A stretch of 64,000 bases of DNA from Nitriliruptoria bacterium (GCA_003553565.1 PWER01000057.1:1-64000), one strand, 5' to 3'; counted from the first letter of the stretch, positions 52,186 to 63,140 are shown. Translations and numbers: made by a program. Notes: a model not told the origin generated them from the letters alone.

Positions 52186-53871
52186 GTGTTGTCCTCGCTC
52201 CTCGCGCCCCGCACACCGCGGGCTCGCCGCCCGGCTCTGGCCGGGCGGCTGCCCAGCGCAGTGTGGCTGCTGTGCCTGCTGCAGCTGCTGGTGGGGCTCG
52301 GCTGGTCGGTGGCCAACCCGCCGCTGCGCGGCCTCGACGAGGCCGCCCAGGTGGATCTCGCGCGTCACCTCGCCGACGGCGACCCCTACCCCGACCAGCC
52401 GGGGGCGCTCACGATCAGCGAGGCGATGATCGGCGCCCAGCACGTCGACGAGGAGGAGACCGAGACGCCGCCGGCAGCCCAGGAGTGGCGCGTGGCCGGT
52501 GACTGGCGCGCCGACGGGGCCTTCCGCGACATCCGCTTCCGGGTCGAGGAGGCCGAATCTCGCCTGGCGCGGCCCTCCTTCGACGGGATGGAGGCACCGC
52601 CGCCGGGCGTCGACGGCGCCCACGTGCCCAACCGGGCAGCCGACCAGCCGCCGCTGGCCGCGCTCGCGGGCGCCGCCGTGCTGACCGCGGTGCCCGACAC
52701 CGCGCCCTACGACGTGCAGGGGTGGTTGCTGCGCGTGCTGTCAGCGCTGGTCGCCGCACCGCTGCCGCTGCTGGCCTACCTGGCCACGCGCTGGCTGCTC
52801 GATGATCGCCGCGCGGCGTTGACGGCTGCGACCGTGCCGCTGGCGGTGCCGACGCTGTCGCACCTGGCCGGCGCGGGCAGCGCCGCGGTGTGGCTGGCCA
52901 CCGGCGGCGGCATCCTCGCGCTGGGCGTGTCGCGCCTGGCGCTGGGCGACACGCGCCTGCTCACCGGGCTGCTGCTCGGTGTGGCGCTCGGTGTGGGTGC
53001 GCTCACCCACGTCGTGGGGCTCGTCTGGCCGCTGGCGGTGCTGGCAGCCGGCGTCGTCGGGGTGGTCCGCGGTGGCGCCAGCCCGCTGCAGGCGGGCACC
53101 ACCGTGGGCTTCGCCGCAGCGCTGACCGGCGTCCTCGGCGGGTGGTGGTGGCTGCTGCGACCGCCCTCGCCCGCAGTGCTGGAGCCGGTCGGGATCGTGC
53201 GCGGTCCCGCCGAGGACGGGCTGGGCTGGCTCGCCACGGCGGTGTGGTGGCTGCTGCAGGGCTTCCTCGGACGGATCGGCTGGGACGAGCTGGCCCTGTG
53301 GAACGGCGCGGTGCTGGCGCTGCTGGTGGTGCTGATCGGGGCGGCGCTGGCCGCCGTCGTGGGGCGCCGGCGCCCCGGACCGTCGGTGCGCGCAGCGCTG
53401 CTGTGCCAGCTGGTGGTCGTGGTGGGCTCGGCGGCGGTCGCGCTGGTCGGGGCTGGGATGGCCACCGCCGAGCGCGGCGTCATGGTCGGTCCCGACGGGC
53501 ACCTGCTGCTCGGCGGGCTCGTCGGGCTCGCCGTCGTGGCCAGCGCCGGCCTCATCGCCGGGCTGGGACGCTGGGCTCGGCTGGTGGCGCCGGGCACGCT
53601 CGTGGTCGCGACGGTGCTGCAGCTGCAGCTGCTGGTGGGGGCGTTCCGGCGCTGGTGGGGCCCCGAGGAGCTCGATCCGGTCGTGGCGCTGCGCGCCTCC
53701 ACGACGTGGGCTGCGGTGCCGATCGGGACCCAGCTGGTCATCGGGCTGGCGGTCGGGGTGGGGCTGCTGGTCACCGGCTGGGCGCTGACCCGTCAGACGG
53801 CCACCGCGCGCCCGACCCCGGCCGAGGGCGGCATCAGCACGCGCCGGCTGCTGGTGGGCCGCGACCGCTGA
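52186..53871 (+). CDS. Polytopic membrane protein, glycosyltransferase-like (GT-C fold candidate)
   Basis: A 561-residue membrane protein. After a first helix (AVWLLCLLQLLVGLGWSVAN) comes NPPLRGLDEAAQVDLARHLA, an acidic motif in the first extracellular loop as in GT-C/ArnT-like glycosyltransferases (usually DE near the first loop). A long polar loop (about 65-155) and ten or more helices follow, including Leu/Ala/Val-rich repeats. The DE pair and topology suggest a lipid-linked sugar transferase, but no sure family match. GTG 52186 fits a leaderless start. It is followed by an unrelated PLP enzyme gene. Confidence 0.65.
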   Translation: MLSSLLAPRTPRARRPALAGRLPSAVWLLCLLQLLVGLGWSVANPPLRGLDEAAQVDLARHLADGDPYPDQPGALTISEAMIGAQHVDEEETETPPAAQEWRVAGDWRADGAFRDIRFRVEEAESRLARPSFDGMEAPPPGVDGAHVPNRAADQPPLAALAGAAVLTAVPDTAPYDVQGWLLRVLSALVAAPLPLLAYLATRWLLDDRRAALTAATVPLAVPTLSHLAGAGSAAVWLATGGGILALGVSRLALGDTRLLTGLLLGVALGVGALTHVVGLVWPLAVLAAGVVGVVRGGASPLQAGTTVGFAAALTGVLGGWWWLLRPPSPAVLEPVGIVRGPAEDGLGWLATAVWWLLQGFLGRIGWDELALWNGAVLALLVVLIGAALAAVVGRRRPGPSVRAALLCQLVVVVGSAAVALVGAGMATAERGVMVGPDGHLLLGGLVGLAVVASAGLIAGLGRWARLVAPGTLVVATVLQLQLLVGAFRRWWGPEELDPVVALRASTTWAAVPIGTQLVIGLAVGVGLLVTGWALTRQTATARPTPAEGGISTRRLLVGRDR

Positions 53872-53932
53872 CGGGCGGGATCGGCGCGACCGGGCCTGCC
53901 CGGCGGCTGCGCCTGGCCTACGATCGTCGCTC

Positions 53933-55078
53933 ATGAGCGGCGCCTCCTCCTGGCAGCGGGCCACGCAGGCCATCGCAGCGGCACGCCCCGACGGCGCTGG
54001 TGAGCCGCTGAACGCGCCTCCGATCCCCGCCTCGGCGTTTCGCGCCGGCGGCGCGGTCGACTACGCGCGCAAGGCCTCGCCCACCGCCAGCGCGCTCGAG
54101 CACGCCCTCGGGCTCCTCGACGGAGGCCACGCCGTGGCGTTCGGCTCGGGGATGGGCGCGATCGCCGCGACGGTGCGCTCGCTGGTGCCACGGGGTGGGC
54201 GCATCGTCGCGCCGTGGGACGCCTACCTCGGCACCCGCGCGCTGCTCGGCGACCTCGAGGCCGACGGGCAGCTCACCTGGACCCGCGTCGAGCAGGATGA
54301 CACCGAGGCGACCCTGACCGCACTCGGTGACGCCGACGTGCTGTGGATCGAGACGCCCACCAACCCGCTGATGGCCATCGCCGATGTGCCCGCGCTCGTG
54401 GCTGGCGCCGGCGAGCACGGCGCACGCGTGGTGGTCGACGCGACCTTCCCCACGCCGCTGCGCCTGCGCCCGCTCGAGCACGGCGCCGACGTGGTGGTCC
54501 ACTCGGTCACCAAGCTGATCGGCGGGCACTCCGACCTCCTGGCCGGCGCTGCCATCGCCGCCGACCCGTCGGTGGCCGAGGATCTTCGGCTGCGGCGGCG
54601 CCTGGACGGTGCGGTGCTCGAGCCCCAGTCGGCCTGGCTGGCGCTGCGCGGGCTGCGGACCCTCGAGGTCCGCCTCGACCGGGCGGAGGCCAACGCGATG
54701 GCGCTCGCAGGGGACCTCGCCGCACACCCCGCCGTCACCCGGGTGCGCTACCCCGGCCTGCCCTCCGACCCGGGCCACGAGCGCCACGCGCGCCAGGCCG
54801 AGGGTCCGGGCACGATGCTGGCGTTCGAGCTCGCCGATGCTGCCACCGCCGACCGCGTGCTCGGGGCGCTGCGGCTCGTGGCCCACGCCACCAGCCTCGG
54901 CGGTGTCGAGTCGACGATCGAGCGGCGCGGCGCGCAGCCCGGCGAGGACCACCTGCCAGCCGGCCTGCTGCGGCTGAGCGTGGGCTGCGAGGCGCACGCC
55001 GACCTGTGGGGCGACCTGGCCGGGGCGCTGGACGCCGGCGCCGAGGCAGGCCCGCGCCGACCGAAGGATGCGCGGTGA
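53933..55078 (+). CDS. Cys/Met metabolism PLP-dependent enzyme (cystathionine lyase/synthase family)
   Basis: Fold-type I PLP enzyme of the trans-sulfuration family. The 381 residues carry ALGLLDGGHAVAFGSGMGAI (phosphate cup), ADVLWIETPTNPLMAIADVP, VVVDATFPTPLRLRPLEHGA (Asp binding the ring N) and the Schiff-base lysine in HSVTKLIGGHSDLL. It ends with the GGVESTIERRG and RLSVGCEAHADL segments. Cystathionine gamma-lyase, gamma-synthase and beta-lyase cannot be separated by eye. The ATG at 53933 lies eight bases after a TACGAT box. Its stop overlaps the next gene's GTG. Confidence 0.87.
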   Translation: MSGASSWQRATQAIAAARPDGAGEPLNAPPIPASAFRAGGAVDYARKASPTASALEHALGLLDGGHAVAFGSGMGAIAATVRSLVPRGGRIVAPWDAYLGTRALLGDLEADGQLTWTRVEQDDTEATLTALGDADVLWIETPTNPLMAIADVPALVAGAGEHGARVVVDATFPTPLRLRPLEHGADVVVHSVTKLIGGHSDLLAGAAIAADPSVAEDLRLRRRLDGAVLEPQSAWLALRGLRTLEVRLDRAEANAMALAGDLAAHPAVTRVRYPGLPSDPGHERHARQAEGPGTMLAFELADAATADRVLGALRLVAHATSLGGVESTIERRGAQPGEDHLPAGLLRLSVGCEAHADLWGDLAGALDAGAEAGPRRPKDAR

Positions 55079-55875
55079 GCGCCCCAGCCTCCGGGCGCTC
55101 CCGACGGGCAGCCACCGCCCTGCCGCTGGCGCTGGCCGGGCTCGTCGGCGCGCAGGCGCGGGTGGCGCGGCGTCGCGGCTACCTTCCCCGCGACCCGGGC
55201 TACCGCGTCGACGGGATCGTCGCCGGCTCGTCCCGCGCCACCGCGCGGCGTCCGCTGCGCCTCGCGGTGGTCGGCGACTCGACGGTGGCTGGGGTGGGCT
55301 CGCCCACCGTGGACACGGCGCTGCCGGTGCTCATCGCCACGCGCCTGGCGGATCGGCTCGGTCGCGCGGTGCGCGTCGACGGGTTCGGCGTCGCCGGGGC
55401 CGAGACGCTGGACGTGGCCATCACCCAGCTGCCGGCCGCGGCCCGGGTGCGCCCCGATGTGCTGGTCGCGGTGTGCGGGGCCAACGACGTGATCCACGCC
55501 ACGGCGCCGTGGCGCCTGCGCCGCGACGTGGGCGAGCTCGCCGCTCGCGCCTGGGAGCTGGTCGGGTGCACCCCGGTGCTCGGCGGCATCCCGCTGTTCC
55601 AGGGCGTCGCCGCGCTGCCGCGCCCGCTGCGCGAGGTGGTCGTCGCCTACGCGCGGGTCCAGCGCGATGTGCAGCGCCGGGCCGCGCGGGCTGCCGAGCT
55701 GCCGCTGGTGGAGATCGCCAGCGAGGCGAGCCCGCGGTTCGCTGGGGTGCCGGCCTCGATGAGCGCCGACCGGTTCCACCCGGCGCCGGTGGGCTACGGC
55801 TTCTGGGCCGACGCCATCGCGCCGGTCGCGGCCGCCATGGCGCCCACCGACCTCATCGGGCAGCCCCAGCCATGA
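55075..55875 (+). CDS. SGNH/GDSL-family hydrolase
   Basis: A 266-residue esterase/lipase-like hydrolase. Block I is VVGDSTVAGVG (catalytic Ser in GDST), block II has GVAGAETLDV with Gly, block III has CGANDVIH with Asn, and block V has DRFHPAPVGYG with the Asp-x-x-His pair. The N-terminus is basic with a weak hydrophobic stretch (ALPLALAGLVGAQARVA), possibly a membrane anchor. The GTG at 55075 overlaps the upstream stop. It is followed immediately by a strong hairpin. The substrate is unknown; acyl esters of lipids or cell-wall sugars are possible. Confidence 0.85.
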   Translation: MSAPASGRSRRAATALPLALAGLVGAQARVARRRGYLPRDPGYRVDGIVAGSSRATARRPLRLAVVGDSTVAGVGSPTVDTALPVLIATRLADRLGRAVRVDGFGVAGAETLDVAITQLPAAARVRPDVLVAVCGANDVIHATAPWRLRRDVGELAARAWELVGCTPVLGGIPLFQGVAALPRPLREVVVAYARVQRDVQRRAARAAELPLVEIASEASPRFAGVPASMSADRFHPAPVGYGFWADAIAPVAAAMAPTDLIGQPQP

Positions 55876-55909
55876 CCACGGGCCGGCCCGCAGCGGGCCG
55901 GCCCGTGGT
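55875..55909. terminator. Strong bidirectional terminator hairpin
   Basis: A perfect 16-bp stem (first arm ACCACGGGCCGGCCCG) with a three-base loop begins at the last base of the hydrolase stop codon. The fbaB gene ends 33 bases beyond on the other strand, so one hairpin could end both transcripts. Confidence 0.75.
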
Positions 55910-55941
55910 GGTCACGCATCGCGCTGAGCGCGCGGCGCGGG

Positions 55942-57024
55942 TCAGGCGACGGTCACCTCGTCGGAGAGGTAGACGTCCTGGATGGCCTGCAGCAGCTCGA
56001 CGCCCTGGTCCATCGGGCGCTGGAACGCCTTGCGGCCGCTGATCAGGCCGATGCCGCCCGCGCGCTTGTTGATCACCGCGGTCTTGACGGCCTCGACCAG
56101 GTCGCTGTCGCCGCTGGAGGCGCCGCCGCTGTTGATCAGGCCCATGCGCCCCATGTAGCTGTTGACCACCTGGTACCGGGTCAGGTCGATCGGGTGGTCG
56201 CTGGTCAGCTCGGTGTAGATCCGCTCGTCGAACTTGCCGTAGCTCGACTCCTGGTTGAGCACCTTGTAGCCGCCGTTGGTCTCGGGCATCTTCTGCTTGA
56301 TGAAGTCCGCCTCGATCGTCACGCCGAGGTGGTTGGCCTGCCCGGTCAGGTCAGCGGCGAGGTGGTAGTCGGTGCCGTCCTGCTTGAAGTGCGGGTTGCG
56401 CAGGTAGCACCACAGCACGGTGAACATGCCGAGCTCGTGGGCCTGGTGGAACGCCTCGGCGATCTCCACGAGCTGGCGGGTGGCGTTGTCCGAGCCCCAG
56501 TAGATGGTCGCGCCGACCCCTGCTGCGCCCATGTTCCACGCCTCGCGGACGTTGCCGAACAGCACCTGGTCGAACTGGTTGGGGTAGGTCAGCAGCTCGT
56601 TGTGGTTGAGCTTGACGATGAACGGGATCTTGTGCGCCCAGGTGCGCGAGCAGGAGCCCAGCACGCCGAACGTGGACGCCACGGCGTTGCAGCCGCCCTC
56701 GTGAGCCAGGCGCACGATGTTCTCGGGGTCGAAGTAGGCCGGGTTCTTGGCGAAGCTCGCGCCAGCCGAGTGCTCGATGCCCTGGTCGACCGGGAGGATC
56801 GAGACGTAGCCGGTGCCGCCCAGGCGACCGTTGCCCAGCATCTGCTGGATGCCCCGCAGCACCTGGTTGTTGCGGTCGGTGGGCGCGACCACGCGATCCA
56901 CGTAGTCGGGCCCGGGCAGATGCAGGTGCGACGCGTCGATCGTCTGGCTCTTGTGGCCCAGGTAGTAGTCGGCCTGGTCGCCAAGCAGCTCCGCAACGCG
57001 ATTAGTGGCAGCGGTAGCGGTCAT
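55942..57024 (-). CDS. fbaB: Class I fructose-bisphosphate aldolase (DhnA type)
   Basis: Cleaves or forms fructose 1,6-bisphosphate through a lysine Schiff base. The 360 residues show [56 protein letters not shown] and, later, [19 protein letters not shown] with [20 protein letters not shown], the phosphate-binding loops of DhnA-type aldolases. No metal-binding class II motif is present. The ATG at 57024 follows GGGAGGG, with a TAGGCT box further upstream. It is divergent from purA, with 292 bases between starts. Confidence 0.93.
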   Translation of the reverse strand: MTATAATNRVAELLGDQADYYLGHKSQTIDASHLHLPGPDYVDRVVAPTDRNNQVLRGIQQMLGNGRLGGTGYVSILPVDQGIEHSAGASFAKNPAYFDPENIVRLAHEGGCNAVASTFGVLGSCSRTWAHKIPFIVKLNHNELLTYPNQFDQVLFGNVREAWNMGAAGVGATIYWGSDNATRQLVEIAEAFHQAHELGMFTVLWCYLRNPHFKQDGTDYHLAADLTGQANHLGVTIEADFIKQKMPETNGGYKVLNQESSYGKFDERIYTELTSDHPIDLTRYQVVNSYMGRMGLINSGGASSGDSDLVEAVKTAVINKRAGGIGLISGRKAFQRPMDQGVELLQAIQDVYLSDEVTVA

Positions 57025-57316
57025 GTCGTGCCCTCCCTCGCTCGAGTGTGGGGATCGCTGTCAGCCTAACGGCACGGCGGCGGTCTCCACGATGGCATCC
57101 TGCCCGGCCCGCTTGGGACGCACGCCCCGTCCCGGCGCTGCAGCGCCCCGTCCCAGCCCCCCTGCGCCCGCGTCACCGCGCCGGAGCCCGCCGCGTGGCG
57201 GGGCGGTCGGTGCGCCCGCCGCGGGTGGCCTAGGATCCCCCGCGCGGCGCCCCCGCGTCGCCAGCGGCAGCCGCCGGCAGCGTCCGCGCGCATCGGCGCG
57301 CACGACTGGAGAGCCC

Positions 57317-58597
57317 ATGCCAGCCATCATCCTCGTCGGCACCCAGTGGGGTGATGAGGGGAAGGGCAAGGCCACCGACCTGCTCGCCGACGACGTCGAC
57401 TACGTGGTGCGCTATCAGGGCGGCAGCAACGCCGGGCACACCGTCATCGTCGACGACCTCGAGCTGAAGCTCCACCTGGTGCCCAGCGGCATCGCCTACC
57501 CCGCGGTGACCCCGGTGATCGGCGACGGGGTGGTGGTCGACCCGGCAGCGCTGCTCGAGGAGCTCGACGAGCTCACCGCCAAGGGCCTCGACGTCTCCCA
57601 GCTCAAGATCTCGGGCAACGCGCACCTGGTCATGCCCTACCACCGCGAGCTCGACAAGGTGACCGAGCGCTACCTCGGCAAGCAGAAGCTCGGCACCACC
57701 AAGCGTGGGATCGGGCCCGCCTACGCCGACAAGGCCGCCCGCGTGGGGCTGCGCGTGCAGGACCTCTACGACATGAAGATCTTCCGCCAGAAGCTCGACG
57801 TGGTGCTGCGCGAGAAGAACGCGACGCTGTCGCGCGTCTACAACCGCATGCCGATGCAGGCCGGCGACATCGAGACGGAGCACGCGGTCTACGCCGAGCG
57901 GCTGCGGCCCTACATCACCGACACAGTCGGGCTGCTCCACGACGCGCTCGAGGACGACCGGACCGTGATGCTCGAGGGCGCCCAGGGCACCCTGCTCGAC
58001 CTCGACCACGGCACGTATCCGTTCGTGACCTCCTCCAACCCGGTGGCCGGTGGTGCGCTGACCGGGGCGGGACTGGGGCCCAAGCACGTGGACCGGGTCA
58101 TCGGGGTCACCAAGGCCTACGTGACACGGGTGGGCTCGGGCCCGTTCCCCACCGAGGTCTCCGGCGAGGTCGCCGACCGCCTGACCGCCGCAGGTCACGA
58201 GTTCGGCACCACCACCGGGCGCCAGCGGCGCGTGGGCTGGTTCGACGCGGTGCTGATCCGCTATGCCGCCCGCGTCAACGGGCTCACCGAGCACTTCCTC
58301 ACCAAGATGGACGTGCTGAGCGAGTTCGACACGCTGCGGGTGTGCCGCGCCTACCGCTACGCCGGCGAAGAGTACGAGCACTTCCCGCCCCACCAGTCGA
58401 TCTTCCACCGCGCCGAGCCGGTGTACGAGGAGCACCCGGGCTGGCGCACCGACATCAGCGACGTGCGCGACTACCGGTCGCTGCCCGCCGAGGCCCAGGC
58501 GTTCGTGGACCGCATCGAGGAGCTGTCCGGGGCGCCGATCCGCTACGTCTCGGTGGGCCCCTCGCGGGCGCAGACGTTGGAGCGCGACGGCCGCTGA
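57317..58597 (+). CDS. purA: Adenylosuccinate synthetase
   Basis: Forms adenylosuccinate from IMP, aspartate and GTP, the first step to AMP. The 426 residues start with the P-loop VGTQWGDEGKGKATDLLAD and include RYQGGSNAGHTVIVDD, the IMP-binding GTTKRGIGPAYADKAAR, GAQGTLLDLDHGTYPFVTSS and GTTTGRQRRVGWFDAVLIRY. ATG 57317 follows GGAGAG. It is the first of three purine genes in the window (purA, purD, then purB), all on the same strand but with other genes between the last two. Confidence 0.97.
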   Translation: MPAIILVGTQWGDEGKGKATDLLADDVDYVVRYQGGSNAGHTVIVDDLELKLHLVPSGIAYPAVTPVIGDGVVVDPAALLEELDELTAKGLDVSQLKISGNAHLVMPYHRELDKVTERYLGKQKLGTTKRGIGPAYADKAARVGLRVQDLYDMKIFRQKLDVVLREKNATLSRVYNRMPMQAGDIETEHAVYAERLRPYITDTVGLLHDALEDDRTVMLEGAQGTLLDLDHGTYPFVTSSNPVAGGALTGAGLGPKHVDRVIGVTKAYVTRVGSGPFPTEVSGEVADRLTAAGHEFGTTTGRQRRVGWFDAVLIRYAARVNGLTEHFLTKMDVLSEFDTLRVCRAYRYAGEEYEHFPPHQSIFHRAEPVYEEHPGWRTDISDVRDYRSLPAEAQAFVDRIEELSGAPIRYVSVGPSRAQTLERDGR

Positions 58598-58699
58598 CGG
58601 CCGCGGCGGTGCCCGGTGCCGCGTCACTGACGTGGCACCCGACGGTCCCGCGGCACGAGCCTCCGGCTCCCACCCCGACCCGGTTGCAGGAGCAGGCAC

Positions 58700-59983
<1,284 letters not shown>

Positions 59984-60087
59984 CGGGACCTCGCGCGCCC
60001 ACGGGGGTCGCGTCTTGCGCGAGGGGGCGCCGGTCGACAGTGCATCTGGCGCCGGGCGCGCCGGTGCGCCACCATCGGTGGCAGGTC

Positions 60088-61467
60088 ATGGCCTCCGACA
60101 CGCCCTCGCCCACACCGCGCCGCTGGCGGCGCGGTGCCGCGGCGCCATCCCGGCGGGCGGTCCGCGCCGGCGTCGTCGCGGCCGCGGCGCTCGTGGCCGC
60201 CATCGGCGTCGCGCTGCTCGGCGACGTCGCCGCGACCGACGATGTGCTGGATGTGCCCGCTGCCGGCGAGGCGCGCGTGGCCGAGCTGTCGGACGGCACC
60301 CCCGTGATGGTCACCCGCGACGATGAGGACGCGGTGCACGTCCTGGACGCGCGCCTGCCCTACGCCGACGAGCCGACCCCTGCCCGGGGGCCTGAGCCCG
60401 CCCAGGTGGTGGGGCTGCTCGGCTGGTGCGACTCGGGCTCGCGCGGCCCCACGCTGGTCGAGCCGCTGGGCGTGCGCAGCTGGGACGCTGCCGGCCTGCC
60501 CCAGGTCGGTGCGTTCGGCGCCGAGCCGGACGGCCCGCAGGCGCGGCGCGCCCTGACGTCCTACGCCCTCGAGCGCGCCGGGCAGGGGCCGGTGCGCGTC
60601 GGCGAGCGGCAGGACCCGCCCCGCGACGTCGAGCCGGTCCAGCTGCCCTGGCCCAGCGGCTGCCCGCCCGAGGAGACCGCCACCCCGCCTCTGCGCGGCG
60701 AGCGGGTGAGCCTCGAGGCGGCCGAGGAGGCCGCGACGCTGCCCGACGGGCGCTACCGCGTCGAGGCGACAGTCGAGCAGATCGACGACGTGGTGCGGTG
60801 GTGCCCGCTGACCGACGCAGGGGCCGAGGCCGCCGCGGCGCGCGGTGAGGGCCGGGACGTCGACTGGCCCATGCCGCTGTGCGAGGACGGCGCGACGCTT
60901 GCCGCCGCGCACAGCTGGGACGGGGTGGCCTCGTCGGGGGACGCCGTGGCCCGGGTCGGTGAGGTCGGCGTCGTGGTCGCAGACGGCGAGGTGACCCGGA
61001 TCGACGTGCCCGCCGACGCCCAGCTCGCCTTCGGGCCGGTCTCCGGGCAGGTGCGTCTGGAGGGGCGGCTGCTGTCGCGGGAGCAGGGCGAGCAGCGCGA
61101 CGGGTCGTGGCGCAGCATCACCCCTGGCGAGGAGCCCGACGGGGCCGGGGACGCCGCGCTGACCGGGGTGCGGGTGCTTGACTGGGGGGACGCGCGTGGT
61201 GAGCCCCAGGCGATGCCGCGCGGGCGGGGCATCAAGGTCCAGCTGTGGTTCGCCGATGCGCCCGAGCTCGACGTGCCGAGCCTCCTCGACGCCCAGACCG
61301 ACGACGTCGACGCGCTGCTCGCTGCGCTCGAGGGGGTGGCGCTGCCCGAAGCCCCCACCGTCGAGGTCTGGGTCGACCGCGTCAGCGGCGAGGTGACGCG
61401 CGTCCGCGAAGGCGGCCTGACCGCAGAGCGGGCCTCGGACACCGACGCCGACGCCGGCGCACCGTGA
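60088..61467 (+). CDS. Membrane-anchored protein with Rieske-like pattern, paralogue 1
   Basis: A 459-residue hypothetical protein. After a basic N-terminus and one membrane helix (about 29-48), residues 55-145 show VLDVPAAGEARVAELSDGTP, AVHVLDARLPYA, LLGWCDSG and VRSWDAAG, an arrangement that resembles Rieske domains but lacks the CxH...CxxH ligands. The rest is rich in acidic beta-strand-like segments (DGRYRVEATVEQIDDVV, and a C-terminal TVEVWVDRVSGEVTRV). A paralogue starts at 63141 on the other side of purB. The ATG at 60088 follows GGTGGCAGG. Its location outside the membrane is likely. Confidence 0.68.
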   Translation: MASDTPSPTPRRWRRGAAAPSRRAVRAGVVAAAALVAAIGVALLGDVAATDDVLDVPAAGEARVAELSDGTPVMVTRDDEDAVHVLDARLPYADEPTPARGPEPAQVVGLLGWCDSGSRGPTLVEPLGVRSWDAAGLPQVGAFGAEPDGPQARRALTSYALERAGQGPVRVGERQDPPRDVEPVQLPWPSGCPPEETATPPLRGERVSLEAAEEAATLPDGRYRVEATVEQIDDVVRWCPLTDAGAEAAAARGEGRDVDWPMPLCEDGATLAAAHSWDGVASSGDAVARVGEVGVVVADGEVTRIDVPADAQLAFGPVSGQVRLEGRLLSREQGEQRDGSWRSITPGEEPDGAGDAALTGVRVLDWGDARGEPQAMPRGRGIKVQLWFADAPELDVPSLLDAQTDDVDALLAALEGVALPEAPTVEVWVDRVSGEVTRVREGGLTAERASDTDADAGAP

Positions 61468-61649
61468 GCCCCACGGGCCGGCGCGCTCACGCTGACCGCC
61501 GAGGTCCTGGACGACTGGCCCGACGGCGAGAGCCCCGCCGACGACCTGGGCCGCGCCGCGCGCTGCAGGACGAGCTCGCCGCCACCACCGTGCAGCTCGA
61601 GCTGTCGCTCGTGTCGGGCCTGGTGGAGGAGATCACCACCGACCGCTGA
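61468..61649 (+). pseudogene. Frameshifted fragment resembling the end of the paralogue family
   Basis: Directly after the stop at 61465-61467, the same frame continues as coding-like ALTLTAEVLDDWPDGESPAD until about 61560. It resumes one frame over as ALQDELAATTVQLELSLVSG and then LVEEITTDR with a stop at 61649. The last part resembles the TVEVWVDRVSGEVTRV strand pair that ends paralogue 1. A CG-dinucleotide slip around 61550-61563 would explain the shift. It could be the remains of a third copy or a lost C-terminal domain. Confidence 0.35.
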
Positions 61650-61790
61650 CCACAGCGGCTGACCGCGGCTGACCGCGGCAGGCGCACGGCCGCCCGGCGG
61701 GAGCGCGGCCTCGCGCTGGCGGGCGCACCGGTGCTGCGGCACGATCGCCGCGCACGCGCGGCGCCGGTCCGCGCTGTGCCTGGAGGCGCC
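61650..61790. other. Intergenic region before purB
   Basis: 141 bases with a short tandem of CGGCTGACCG-like units near 61650-61680 and then the purB ribosome binding region (TGGAGG at about 61781-61786). Nothing else is visible. Confidence 0.4.
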
Positions 61791-63134
61791 ATGATCCCCC
61801 GCTACACGCGCCCGGAGATGGAGGCGCTGTGGACCGATGAGACCAAGCTCGCGACCTGGGTCGAGGTGGAGGTCCTGGCCTGCGAGGCCCACCACGAGCT
61901 CGGCGTGGTGCCCGCCGCCGACCTCGCGGCGATCCGCCAGGGCCACGCGCCCACGCCGGAGCGGGTCGCCGAGATCGAGGCCACCACCGACCACGACGTC
62001 ATCGCGTTCCTCACCGCCTTCGCCGAGACGATCCCACCAGCCCGCGGCGGCGTCGACGACGCGGGCGACCGCGGCGCGGACAGCAGCGGCGAGCAGCACC
62101 CCTCCCGGTGGGTGCACTACGGCCTGACCTCCTCGGATCTGCTCGACACCGCGCTCGCGGTCACGCTGGTGCGCGCCACCGACCTCGTGCTGGCCCAGGC
62201 CGACCGTCTCGTCGCCGCGCTGCGCGATCGCGGGCTCGAGCACTTCGACGCCGTGTGCCCGGGACGCACCCACGGCGTCCACGCCGAGCCGACCACCTTC
62301 GGCCATGCGCTGGGCCAGCTCGCGTTCGCGGTGGACCGCGGGCGGGCGCGGCTGCGACGGGCGCGCGAGGCCGTGGCCGTGGGCTCGCTGTCCGGCGCGG
62401 TGGGCACCTACTCCAACGTCGACCCGTTCGTGGAGTCCTACGTGTGCGAGCGCCTCGGCCTGGCCGTGGAGCCCATCGCCACCCAGGTGGTGGCCCGCGA
62501 CCGCCACGCCGAGCTGCTGGCCGCCTGCGCGCTGCTGGCCGCCAGCGTCGAGCAGCTGGGCACCGAGATCCGTCACCGCCAGCGCACCGAGGTGCGCGAG
62601 GTCGAGGAGGCCTTCGGAGCCGGGCAGAAGGGCTCGTCGGCGATGCCACACAAGCGCAACCCGATCCGCAGCGAGCGATTGTGCGGCCTCGCGCGCCTGG
62701 TGCGCGGCTACGCGGTGCCGGCGCTCGAGGACATCGCCCTGTGGCACGAGCGCGACATCAGCCACTCCTCGGTGGAGCGGGTGATCCTGCCCGACGCGCT
62801 GACCGCCACGCACTACCAGCTGTGGCTGGCCGCCGACGTGGTCGAGCGCCTCCACGTCGACGCCGAGCGGATGCGCGCCAACTGCGAGCTCACCGGCGGG
62901 CTGCTGTCGTCGAGCCAGGTGCTGCTGGCCATCATCGCCGAGCACGGCTGGACCCGCGACGACGCCTACGCGGTGGTCCAGCGCGCCGCCATGCGCACCT
63001 GGTCCACCGGTGAGCCGTTCCGCGACACCCTCGCCGCCGAGGGAGTCGACCTGCCCGCCGACGCGTTCGCCCCCGAGCGGTTCCTGGCCCGCCACGACGT
63101 GGTGCGCCACCGACTGGAGGCGCTGGCACGCTAG
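61791..63134 (+). CDS. purB: Adenylosuccinate lyase
   Basis: Works twice in purine synthesis, splitting SAICAR and adenylosuccinate. The 447 residues contain WVHYGLTSSDLLDTALAV, GRTHGVHAEPTTFGHALGQL, the fumarase-superfamily signature GSSAMPHKRNPIRSERLCGL and LWHERDISHSSVERVILPDA. A 15-residue Gly/Asp-rich insert (GGVDDAGDRGADSSGEQ) is a local addition. The ATG at 61791 follows TGGAGG. It is flanked by the two paralogous membrane proteins and not by other pur genes. Confidence 0.97.
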   Translation: MIPRYTRPEMEALWTDETKLATWVEVEVLACEAHHELGVVPAADLAAIRQGHAPTPERVAEIEATTDHDVIAFLTAFAETIPPARGGVDDAGDRGADSSGEQHPSRWVHYGLTSSDLLDTALAVTLVRATDLVLAQADRLVAALRDRGLEHFDAVCPGRTHGVHAEPTTFGHALGQLAFAVDRGRARLRRAREAVAVGSLSGAVGTYSNVDPFVESYVCERLGLAVEPIATQVVARDRHAELLAACALLAASVEQLGTEIRHRQRTEVREVEEAFGAGQKGSSAMPHKRNPIRSERLCGLARLVRGYAVPALEDIALWHERDISHSSVERVILPDALTATHYQLWLAADVVERLHVDAERMRANCELTGGLLSSSQVLLAIIAEHGWTRDDAYAVVQRAAMRTWSTGEPFRDTLAAEGVDLPADAFAPERFLARHDVVRHRLEALAR

Positions 63135-63140
63135 GGCGCG

